DNA from: Roseibacillus sp.
GTDB lineage: Bacteria; Verrucomicrobiota; Verrucomicrobiia; Verrucomicrobiales; Akkermansiaceae
Reading direction: 5' to 3'
NCBI GenBank assembly: GCA_002709395.1
Contig: PAQU01000026.1
Span: forward strand, 19,327-71,640
Length of the DNA stretch: 52,314 bases
Part shown: one piece after another, positions 31,988 to 39,675 of the stretch
Layout of the letters: every line of letters starts with the position of its first letter
How positions within the stretch are numbered: position 1 is the first letter of the stretch
The notes under the pieces: model-generated
Seen by the model: only the letters and a program-made list of their open reading frames with translations
Database searches by the model: none
What the model was told of the DNA's origin: nothing
Program-made: the position numbers and the translations under genes

Positions 31988-32770
31988 CTAGATACTTACG
32001 GCGTTGAATCCCCCGTCGACAATCATTTCGGTGCCGGTAATAAAACCTCCTGCCTGGTTGGAAGCTAGCAGGAGGGTAGCTCCGATTAGTTCCCGGGCTT
32101 CTCCAAAGCGTTCCATCGGAGTGTGTCCCATGATTTGTGATACCCGGTCTGGAGTGAGCACCTTACGGTTCTGTTCTGCCGGGAAGAAGCCGGGGACGAG
32201 GGTGTTGACCCTGATCCCATGGGGGGCCCACTCGCGGGCGAGGTTGCGGCTGAGGTTGTGCAGCGCCCCCTTTGAAGCGGAGTAGGTGAAAACCCGGGAA
32301 AGGGGATTGAGGCCAGAAATTGACCCGAGGTTGATGATTGATCCCGCTACGTTGTTCTCGAGAAAATAGGATCCAAAGCTCTGGCAGCCACGAAGAACGC
32401 CGCCCAGATTGATGTCGATGATGCGGGCAAATTCCTCTTCCGTGATGTCAAGAACGGGGGTAGGAGAATTCACCCCAGCTCCGTTGACAAGGATGTCAAC
32501 CCGTCCGCACTGGGCGAGAACCTCATCACGGAGTGAGTCGAGAGCCTGCCGACTGCCTACGTCAGCAGCGATGAAGCGAGACTTCCCTCCTGTTGCAGTG
32601 ATGGCGTTGATGCGGGCAGTTGCTTTTTCTTCGCTGCGACCTACGAGGACAGCCTCGGCTCCTGCCTGGGCAAGGCCTTCGGCCATTGCCCCACAGAGTT
32701 CGCCAGTGCCACCGATGACAACCGCGACTTTGCCATCGAGCGAAAAAAGTTCAGAGAGAAACTCAGACAT
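31988..32770 (-). CDS. Short-chain dehydrogenase/reductase (gluconate 5-dehydrogenase/mannonate oxidoreductase-like)
   Basis: The protein has 260 residues of classical SDR type. The cofactor loop reads Gly-Gly-Thr-Gly-Glu-Leu-Cys-Gly, a variant of TGxxxGxG; Asn-Gly-Ala-Gly, the Ser in Asn-Leu-Gly-Ser-Ile-Ser and the catalytic Tyr-Ser-Ala-Ser-Lys are present, as is the end [13 protein letters not shown]. Overall it looks like sugar-acid SDRs. It lies between secA and smc with no related sugar genes nearby and is divergent from smc across a 204-bp gap with two perfect palindromes that could control it. The class is firm, the substrate open. Confidence 0.9.
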   Translation of the reverse strand: MSEFLSELFSLDGKVAVVIGGTGELCGAMAEGLAQAGAEAVLVGRSEEKATARINAITATGGKSRFIAADVGSRQALDSLRDEVLAQCGRVDILVNGAGVNSPTPVLDITEEEFARIIDINLGGVLRGCQSFGSYFLENNVAGSIINLGSISGLNPLSRVFTYSASKGALHNLSRNLAREWAPHGIRVNTLVPGFFPAEQNRKVLTPDRVSQIMGHTPMERFGEARELIGATLLLASNQAGGFITGTEMIVDGGFNAVSI

Positions 32771-32809
32771 GGGAGGCGGGTTCTAGAGAGCAGAACGGAG
32801 GCACAAAAG

Positions 32810-32828
32810 AATAATCTCGGAGATTATT
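32810..32828. promoter_or_regulatory. Perfect 9+1+9 palindrome upstream of the SDR gene
   Basis: AATAATCTC-G-GAGATTATT is a perfect palindrome of 19 bases, 40 bp before the SDR ATG at 32770. Its AT-rich half-sites stand out from the GC-rich surroundings. It is the size and symmetry of a dimeric repressor site (LacI/GntR-like), and on the SDR strand it includes a TAATAATCT stretch that could serve as a -10. No regulator gene is near. A function as operator is inference. Confidence 0.5.
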
Positions 32829-32867
32829 AAGTTATCCGAAATTGTTCAGTGTGGATGGATGTATCTC

Positions 32868-32890
32868 GTATGCTTTTAGAGGAAGCATAC
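32868..32890. promoter_or_regulatory. Second perfect inverted repeat between the SDR gene and smc
   Basis: GTATGCTT and AAGCATAC form a perfect 8-bp inverted repeat with a spacer of seven bases (TTAGAGG), 84 bp before the smc ATG. No T run follows, so it is not an intrinsic terminator. It may be an operator for smc or the SDR gene, or a hairpin in the smc leader. It is unlike the neighbouring palindrome in sequence. Confidence 0.42.
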
Positions 32891-32974
32891 AATATCTTGT
32901 CGGGAAGTCCTTCTTTGCTTGCTCACGTCAGGCCTGCTCCCTAGCTTTTTTTCACCTACTCAAGCAGTCGCCGA

Positions 32975-35900
32975 ATGCATCTAAAGTCCCTCGTCCTCCA
33001 AGGTTTCAAATCATTTGCTGAACGAACAACCTTCGAATTCCACGAGGGTATCACGGGGATCGTGGGACCCAACGGATGCGGTAAATCCAATGTTGTTGAT
33101 GCGATACGCTGGGTGCTGGGAGAGACTTCGGCCAAGGCGCTCCGGGGAGGAGAGATGGCGGATGTTATCTTTAATGGGACCGACAAGCGGAAGGCCCTGC
33201 CGATGGCGGAGGTGACTCTCAACCTCACGGATTGCGAGGATGCCCTGAAGACTGAATTTCATGAGGTGGCGATCACGCGCCGGGTTTTCCGGGACGGTAA
33301 GTCCGAATACCGAATAAACGACAGGCTTTGTCGCCTGCGCGACATCCACGAACTTTTCATGGATACGGGAATTGGGCGCGCCGCCTACTCGATCATGGAG
33401 CAGGGGAAGATCGATCTTCTGTTGAGTGCGAAGCCGGAAGACCGGCGGCAGGTCTTTGAGGAGGCGGCCGGGATTACAAAATTCAAGAAGGAGAAGAAGG
33501 AAGCCCTGCGGAAGCTGGAATATACCGAGGCGAACCTCCTGCGGGTCCATGATGTCCTGGAAGAACAGGCGCGGCGGATTAATTCACTCAAGCGGCAGGT
33601 GGCGAAGGCACGGCGCTATCAGGCTCTCGCAAATGACGTTAAAATCCTCGATACTCACCTGTGCCACAAGCGCTTCAGCGAGCAGACGGCCGGGCGGGAA
33701 GAGCTTGTAAACTCACTCAAATCGATTGAAACGCAGCGGGAATCGTTTGAGGAAAGTCTGCCCGAGGTCGAGATGGAGGTTGTTCGCGCCAGGGACATGG
33801 CTACCAATCTCGAAAGTGAACTTTCAGAACTGCGACAGCGTCTTTCCAATCACCAGAATGCGGCGAAGGCGGCGGAGAGCCGTATTCTCTTCAATGAGGA
33901 GCGGTGCAGGGAATTGACGGAGAGAATCCAGACGAATCGTAATGACCTGGAGTCCGCGGGAGAGAAGCTGGCCCAGCAGGAACTTGATTTCAGTGTCTCG
34001 AGGGATGAGCTTGATGAGCTGCTCAAGCGGATAGACGAGCGGGCTGAGGCCCTGGCTCAGAAAACTGCCCTTGTTGAGGAGCTGGGGCTGCAGAGGGAGT
34101 CCAGTGCAATTCGATTACAAGAAGCACGGGAAGAGGCCAAGGGCCTGGAGGCTGTAGTTGCTTCAGCCGAAGCCCGCATCGAGAGCGCAGACACCGCTTC
34201 CGCGGCAAACCGTGATCGACTTCTGCGCCTAAAGGAAGAGGAGGAGGTCTTGCAGGTGGAAATGGTGGAATTGCAGACTACCGAGGGGGAGTTGAAGGCC
34301 AAGATATCTGAGGAAGAGGAGCGAGCCAGGCAGATTGAAGAACAGAAGCTTGCCGCAGAACGCTCCTTCCAGCACGCCCGGGGTGATCTGGAGGCCTGCC
34401 GGGAGCGCCGTGCGGAACTGGACCGGGATCTCACTGCCCGGCGTTCGCGGCTCGAATTACTCCAGCAACTTCTGGCTCGTGGTGAGGGCTTGAAGGAAGG
34501 AACCCAGCGGGTTCTTGCTGGGTTGGATGACCCGAGTCTTATCCAGTCAGGTCTTCGAGGAATGCTGGGTGGGAAGTTGCAGGTGCGAAGTGGTTTTGAG
34601 CGGGCGGTAGAGGGAGCACTCGGATCAAACCTGGAGGCGATTCTCGTCCGGGACGCGGAACTGGCTGATGCTATTCTTGACCGCCTGTCCCAGAACGGAC
34701 AGGGAGAAGTATCCGTTATTGCCCCGGCCTGGGTAACGACGGAGCACGAGCGGCAGTTGATGACCGTTCCGGAAGGAGCAGAATGCTGGGTAGCGGATTG
34801 TGTCGAAGCGGATCAGGAAGTGGGCTCCATCGTAGCAAGATTACTGGAAAACGTCCTGGTAGTGAGGGATCGTGCGACTGCCCATGCCCTGCGTGAGCAG
34901 AACCCATCATGGTCCTGTGTTACGCTTGCTGGTGAAATTCTGAGTTCAGAAGGTATTTTCCGGGGTGGGCGGGCATCCGGGGAGGCTGGGAAGTCGATGC
35001 TGGAACGGAGAAAAGAAGCGGCTGACCTGGAGGAGGAGGTGGCTCACCTGGGAACCGTTCTCCATGAAGAGGGAGACAAGATGGATGCGAATGAGCATCG
35101 TGTCAGTGAGTTGCAGGCATCCGCAGAACAGGCAAAGGACCGTCTGCAGCGACAGCAGGTAGAGCTCTCGACCCTGCATGGGAGGTCTTCGCTTGCTGGG
35201 CAGGAAGTGAGTTCCTTTGAGAGCAAGCTGACTAACGTTACGCGGGAGCAGGAGGAGATTCAGGCACGAGAAGAGAGTGCTAACGCGTTCAGAGAAAGCC
35301 TCGCAGCTGATCTGAGCGAGGCGAGGGGGAGACTTGAAACGGTCGAGAATGAAAGCAATCGCCTGAGCATGCAACTGGAGGAGTTGAGCAGACGGGAAGT
35401 CGAGGAGCGTGAACAGCAGGGAAAGCTGCAGACTGCTCTGGCAGTGGAACGTCGTGCACGCGAAGCGGCTGAGCAGCAGCAGGTTCCCATTCAGACCCGG
35501 ATCGGGGAATTGCGGGAACTCAATACCCGTCGTCTTGCAGAGATCGAGGAGTTTGAAAGAAGGATCAAATCAGCAGGGCAGGAGGATCAGGGGCTTAAGG
35601 AGGAAATTGAGGAGCGTGGCAGGCAGGGTGGCAAGGTGGAGGCTGAGTTGAGCGATGCCGGAGGGCGCCGGAAGGAGATCCAGCAGGCTATTAATGAGGC
35701 GGAGGCGGCGCTCTCTGATTTACGTCACAAGATTGACCAGTTGAGCGAGCAACGGGGCCGGGAGGAGGTATCCCTGGCCAAGATCGAGATGCGGCTGGAA
35801 AAACTTCTGGAGGGTGTGATGGAGCGTTACCAGGTGGACCTTCAGACATTTGAAACGGACTCGCATACTCTTCTCAGCTGCATGCTGGAGCAACGCAAGG

Positions 35901-36841
35901 CCATGCGGTCTCTTGAAAAGCGACGGGCCACCCTGGCCGCAAAGGCTTCTGAGGATCAGGGAGAGGACTCAGGCGGTGAGGCAGAAGAAGAGGAAGAGGA
36001 GGGGGTCGGTGAGGAGTCTCAATCTGAGGGGCAACCTGAATCAGGTGTCGGGGCAGCAGAGACGATTGCGGAGCGCGTGGAAGAAGAACTCGAGAGCATG
36101 GAGCTTGAGGATGGTCCTGACTGGGCTTTCATCGAGATGGCGGTTGTGGAACTCCGGGGCAGATTGGATAGCATGGGCCCGGTCAATATCGACTCCATCG
36201 ATGAATTCGATGAATTGGAAGAGCGGCACAATTTCGTGAAAGGGCAGCATGATGACCTCGTGATTGCCAAGGAGGAGCTCCTGAATGTGATCGAAAAGAT
36301 CAATACTGAGACGACCACCCTCTTTGCAGAGACCTTTGACCAGGTTCAGAAGAACTTCCGGGAGATGTTCAAGGAGCTCTTCGGATCGAGCGCAAAGGCA
36401 GATCTCATCCTTCTTGACGAGGGAGATCCGCTGGACTGCGGGATTGAGGTTATCGCCAAGCCTCCGGGGAAGAAGTTGCAGTCAATCACCCTGCTTTCCG
36501 GAGGAGAGCGTTCCATGACAGCGGTAGCCCTGCTGTTCTCCATCTACATGGTCAAACCCAGCCCCTTCTGCGTGCTGGACGAGCTGGACGCTCCCCTTGA
36601 TGAATCAAATATTGGACGCTTTCTGAAGGTTCTGGACCGTTTCGTGGAGCAAAGCCAGTTCATCATCGTGACTCACAACAAGCGGACCATGAGCCGCGCG
36701 GACGTCATGTATGGTGTGACAATGGAAGAGTTTGGGGTCTCCAAGCCGGTGGGCATGCGCCTTACGTCTGCGGAGACAACCAAGGGGACTGCGCGTGGTT
36801 CGGCTTCTCGTGCTGCCCAGAAGCTGGATGCTGAAGGCTAG
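32975..36841 (+). CDS. smc: Chromosome segregation protein SMC
   Basis: The protein has 1288 residues. The N-terminal head has Walker A Gly-Pro-Asn-Gly-Cys-Gly-Lys-Ser-Asn near residue 32. Long coiled coils surround a hinge at about 510-680. The C-terminal head has the signature Leu-Leu-Ser-Gly-Gly-Glu-Arg-Ser and Walker B Phe-Cys-Val-Leu-Asp-Glu-Leu-Asp-Ala. SMC with ScpA and ScpB compacts and separates chromosomes. It is about 100 residues longer than usual; part of this is a very acidic insertion at about 991-1026 (runs of Glu) in the returning coiled coil. No Shine-Dalgarno sequence is seen. It is divergent from the SDR gene and converges with ffh. Confidence 0.98.
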   Translation: MHLKSLVLQGFKSFAERTTFEFHEGITGIVGPNGCGKSNVVDAIRWVLGETSAKALRGGEMADVIFNGTDKRKALPMAEVTLNLTDCEDALKTEFHEVAITRRVFRDGKSEYRINDRLCRLRDIHELFMDTGIGRAAYSIMEQGKIDLLLSAKPEDRRQVFEEAAGITKFKKEKKEALRKLEYTEANLLRVHDVLEEQARRINSLKRQVAKARRYQALANDVKILDTHLCHKRFSEQTAGREELVNSLKSIETQRESFEESLPEVEMEVVRARDMATNLESELSELRQRLSNHQNAAKAAESRILFNEERCRELTERIQTNRNDLESAGEKLAQQELDFSVSRDELDELLKRIDERAEALAQKTALVEELGLQRESSAIRLQEAREEAKGLEAVVASAEARIESADTASAANRDRLLRLKEEEEVLQVEMVELQTTEGELKAKISEEEERARQIEEQKLAAERSFQHARGDLEACRERRAELDRDLTARRSRLELLQQLLARGEGLKEGTQRVLAGLDDPSLIQSGLRGMLGGKLQVRSGFERAVEGALGSNLEAILVRDAELADAILDRLSQNGQGEVSVIAPAWVTTEHERQLMTVPEGAECWVADCVEADQEVGSIVARLLENVLVVRDRATAHALREQNPSWSCVTLAGEILSSEGIFRGGRASGEAGKSMLERRKEAADLEEEVAHLGTVLHEEGDKMDANEHRVSELQASAEQAKDRLQRQQVELSTLHGRSSLAGQEVSSFESKLTNVTREQEEIQAREESANAFRESLAADLSEARGRLETVENESNRLSMQLEELSRREVEEREQQGKLQTALAVERRAREAAEQQQVPIQTRIGELRELNTRRLAEIEEFERRIKSAGQEDQGLKEEIEERGRQGGKVEAELSDAGGRRKEIQQAINEAEAALSDLRHKIDQLSEQRGREEVSLAKIEMRLEKLLEGVMERYQVDLQTFETDSHTLLSCMLEQRKAMRSLEKRRATLAAKASEDQGEDSGGEAEEEEEEGVGEESQSEGQPESGVGAAETIAERVEEELESMELEDGPDWAFIEMAVVELRGRLDSMGPVNIDSIDEFDELEERHNFVKGQHDDLVIAKEELLNVIEKINTETTTLFAETFDQVQKNFREMFKELFGSSAKADLILLDEGDPLDCGIEVIAKPPGKKLQSITLLSGGERSMTAVALLFSIYMVKPSPFCVLDELDAPLDESNIGRFLKVLDRFVEQSQFIIVTHNKRTMSRADVMYGVTMEEFGVSKPVGMRLTSAETTKGTARGSASRAAQKLDAEG

Positions 36842-36896
36842 GGGGTTCTGCCGAGGAAGGATCGAATAGACGGGAGAGGCAGGAAGCTCCTCCGTC

Positions 36897-38306
36897 TTAG
36901 AAGGGAAGTTTTGGTCCTCCCTTGCCATCCATGCCTCCCATGAGGTCCTTCATGTTTCCCATGTCCCCCGTGCCGCCACCTCCAAGGGCCCCAAGTTGTT
37001 TCATCATGTTCTTCATCTTGCCCTTCGACTTCATCATCTTACGCATCATGCCGAATTGCTTCAGGAGTTGATTCACCTCAAGTAGAGTTCGGCCGGAACC
37101 GGAGGCAATGCGCTTGCGGCGGGTGCCTTTGATGATCTCGGGGCGGCTGCGTTCCCGGGGAGTCATGGAAAGTACGATCGCTTCCATGTGCTTGATACGT
37201 TTGGAGTCAAGGGCTCCGGAAGGGAGTTGCTTCTTTATCTTGTTGAAACCTGGCATCATGCCGAGCAGCCCCTCGAGAGGGCCCAGGTTCTGGAGCATCT
37301 TCATCTGCTCAAGGAAATCATTGAAATCGAAACGCCCTTTCTCAAGTCGTCTGGCAGCCTTGGCAGCCTTCTCCTCGTCCAGGTGCTCAGCTACCTGCTC
37401 AACCATGGTGACGGTGTCGCCCATGTCGAGGACGCGGCCAGCCATGCGGTCCGGATGGAATTCATTAAGCTGTTCGAGCTTCTCTCCCTCACCGACGTAT
37501 TTGATGGGTCGGCCTGTAATGGCTCTCATGGAAAGAGCTGCGCCTCCGCGAGCATCTCCATCGAGCTTGGTGAGGATGATTCCACTGAGAGAGACAGCTT
37601 CATCGAATGTCTGCGCCACCTTGACGGCCTGCTGTCCGGTCGCGGCATCTGCCACGAGCAGAGTTTCACCGGGTTTGAGAAAACGGTGGAGGTCCTGCAG
37701 TTCCTGGACGAGCTCCTGATCAACTTCCTGGCGTCCCGCGGTATCAAAGATGATGCAGGATCCGGACTGTCGGTCGGCCCATTTCAGAGCGGCCTTGGCG
37801 ACCTTCACGACGTTCCTTTCCCTGGGTTCCGGAGTGTAGCAAGGGACGTCGATCTGCTCAGCGATAGTGGCGAGTTGGTCAATAGCAGCAGGTCGATAGA
37901 GGTCGCATGCTACAAGTAGTGGGCGGCGCCCTTCCTTTTTGAGGCGCAGGGCAAGTTTACCGGCAGTAGTGGTCTTCCCTGCTCCATTCAACCCACAGAG
38001 CAGGATGCGGGCAGGAGGATTAAGGTCCAGAGGGGCCTGATCTCCGCCGAGCAGGGAGGTGAGCTCATCGTGGAAGATCTTGACGATCTGCTCACCAGGT
38101 TTGACGGACTTGAGGACATCTTCACCTACCGCCTTCTTCTTAACGCTCTCGATGAAGGTCTGAGCAACCTTGTATTCCACATCCGCTTCGAGGAGGGCGA
38201 GTCGAATATCGCGGAGGGATTCGGAGATGTTCTTTTCCGAGATTCGGCCTACCCCACGCAGGTTTCTAAAGGTTTTGTCCAGTTTGTCGGAGAGTGCAGA
38301 AAACAT
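36897..38306 (-). CDS. ffh: Signal recognition particle protein Ffh
   Basis: The protein has 469 residues: N domain, GTPase G domain with Gly-Leu-Asn-Gly-Ala-Gly-Lys-Thr-Thr near residue 107, Asp-Thr-Ala-Gly-Arg and Thr-Lys-Leu-Asp-Gly-Asp, then the Met-rich M domain with the Ser-Gly-Ser-Gly RNA-binding motif. The tail is very rich in Met, Gly and Lys. Ffh binds 4.5S RNA and signal sequences and delivers ribosomes to FtsY and SecYEG. rpsP, trmD and other usual neighbours are absent. No Shine-Dalgarno sequence is seen. A weak inverted repeat lies in the 55 bp between the converging smc and ffh. Confidence 0.98.
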   Translation of the reverse strand: MFSALSDKLDKTFRNLRGVGRISEKNISESLRDIRLALLEADVEYKVAQTFIESVKKKAVGEDVLKSVKPGEQIVKIFHDELTSLLGGDQAPLDLNPPARILLCGLNGAGKTTTAGKLALRLKKEGRRPLLVACDLYRPAAIDQLATIAEQIDVPCYTPEPRERNVVKVAKAALKWADRQSGSCIIFDTAGRQEVDQELVQELQDLHRFLKPGETLLVADAATGQQAVKVAQTFDEAVSLSGIILTKLDGDARGGAALSMRAITGRPIKYVGEGEKLEQLNEFHPDRMAGRVLDMGDTVTMVEQVAEHLDEEKAAKAARRLEKGRFDFNDFLEQMKMLQNLGPLEGLLGMMPGFNKIKKQLPSGALDSKRIKHMEAIVLSMTPRERSRPEIIKGTRRKRIASGSGRTLLEVNQLLKQFGMMRKMMKSKGKMKNMMKQLGALGGGGTGDMGNMKDLMGGMDGKGGPKLPF

Positions 38307-38409
38307 GTCGAATTGCTGTAGGAGTGATGGTGACCGGGAAGCAGGGGCTGAGGCAAGCGGGGATCTGGTCCCTTATGACGAATAACTCAATAAACTAATA
38401 TGCACCGCT

Positions 38410-39570
38410 CTATTCTCCCGCGCCAACCTGATACGCCGCCTCGCGCTCAACAATAAAGCTCCAGCGCATGGGCGACTCATACTTACGGCTCCCCTTGAGG
38501 CGCCACTGAACATTTACTTCGCAGACGCGGTGTCGCAGTCGGCGATTAACGGCCCAGCTGAGGCGGGAGGTGACAGGGTCGAAGCCATGTTCCACCCTGC
38601 CAAAACCCGAGACCCGCATAATGATGGATTCCGGATCGAGATTCTTGAGCTCGGACAGGTCTGCACTGATGGACGGCAGTCTTGATTCGATCCTGCTTCC
38701 GGGTTCGGGGGTGACAGGGTATGGAGTCGTCTGAACCACCACCCCTGCAACTGCTTCTGATCCAAGGAGAGATTTGAAGGTGGTGGCCTGTTCAAAATGG
38801 AGATCTGAATTTCCATGGATGATGTAGCGGGGGAGGCGCCTGTCGTCGAGGCTCTGCCTGACCTTCCCAGGAAGAACAGTGAAGAGGTGGTCATAACCAT
38901 GTTCGGCGGCGACAGGATACATGTCCTCAGTGTAGTAGCCCCCGGGGTAGGCGTAGGTGGTGATTTTCTGGCTGAATTTCGTTTCGAGAAAACGCTTGGA
39001 TTCCCCGAACTCGCGGCGAAGGAACTTGCGATAGGCGTCTTCTCCCTTCCTCGCGTGATGCTTGATTGTCCCGGGAAAGGGATGGGACACGGAGTGGCTG
39101 CCAATCGAGCAACCATGCTGCTGCATTTCCCTTATCATCGAGGTGGTAAGCGCGCGCCCGCCTCCGTCAACGTAGTTCTTGTAGAGGTAGATGGTGAAGG
39201 GGAACTTGAATTCCTTCAGAATGGGAAAGGCCTCGGTATAGACGGATTTCCAGCCGTCATCGATGGTGATAACGATTGAGCGGGGAGGGATGAATTTCAT
39301 GCCCTTTTTCCATGCCAGGAAATCCTCAAGGGAAATGACCGGAAGCCGGAGATTCCTGAGGGCTTCCATCTGCTTACGGAAGGTTGCGGTGCGGATCCGC
39401 ATCTGGGAAGGAGCCAGAGTGGATGAGAATTCGTGATAACCTAGCACCGAAACCCGTGTGCCGTCGTCCTTCCGGGCAGGGGGAATGTCCTTCTGGTGAT
39501 CCTGTTGCTGAGCAGGAGAAGAGGGAGCAACAAGGACGAGCAGGAAAGGGAGAAGGAGGCGAAGAGGCAT
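38410..39570 (-). CDS. Secreted polysaccharide deacetylase family protein
   Basis: The protein has 386 residues. A signal peptide (Leu-Leu-Leu-Pro-Phe-Leu-Leu-Val-Leu-Val) ends near Ser-Ser-Pro-Ala-Gln. The NodB-like domain spans about 35-265, with Ile-Thr-Ile-Asp-Asp-Gly-Trp (catalytic and metal Asp) and Ser-His-Ser-Val-Ser-His (metal His pair), then Ala-Tyr-Pro-Gly-Gly. A C-terminal part of about 110 residues has no clear family. The family removes acetyl groups from N-acetylglucosamine polymers such as peptidoglycan, chitin or PNAG. It lies 105 bp beyond secDF, on the same strand, and may be co-transcribed with it. The substrate is unknown. Confidence 0.92.
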   Translation of the reverse strand: MPLRLLLPFLLVLVAPSSPAQQQDHQKDIPPARKDDGTRVSVLGYHEFSSTLAPSQMRIRTATFRKQMEALRNLRLPVISLEDFLAWKKGMKFIPPRSIVITIDDGWKSVYTEAFPILKEFKFPFTIYLYKNYVDGGGRALTTSMIREMQQHGCSIGSHSVSHPFPGTIKHHARKGEDAYRKFLRREFGESKRFLETKFSQKITTYAYPGGYYTEDMYPVAAEHGYDHLFTVLPGKVRQSLDDRRLPRYIIHGNSDLHFEQATTFKSLLGSEAVAGVVVQTTPYPVTPEPGSRIESRLPSISADLSELKNLDPESIIMRVSGFGRVEHGFDPVTSRLSWAVNRRLRHRVCEVNVQWRLKGSRKYESPMRWSFIVEREAAYQVGAGE

Positions 39571-39675
39571 CTTCAGGATGGTCTCAACGTAGCAGGAGGA
39601 AAGGGATACTCCAGAGTTTTACATTTGTCCTGAATAAGCGACAAGGGGAAGGATGATCCCTCCCGAGCTTCGCCG

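Noticed and set aside
36865-36896. Imperfect inverted repeat between smc and ffh as a bidirectional terminator
   Set aside because: The stem has mismatches and no T run on either strand, so the evidence is too weak to list it.
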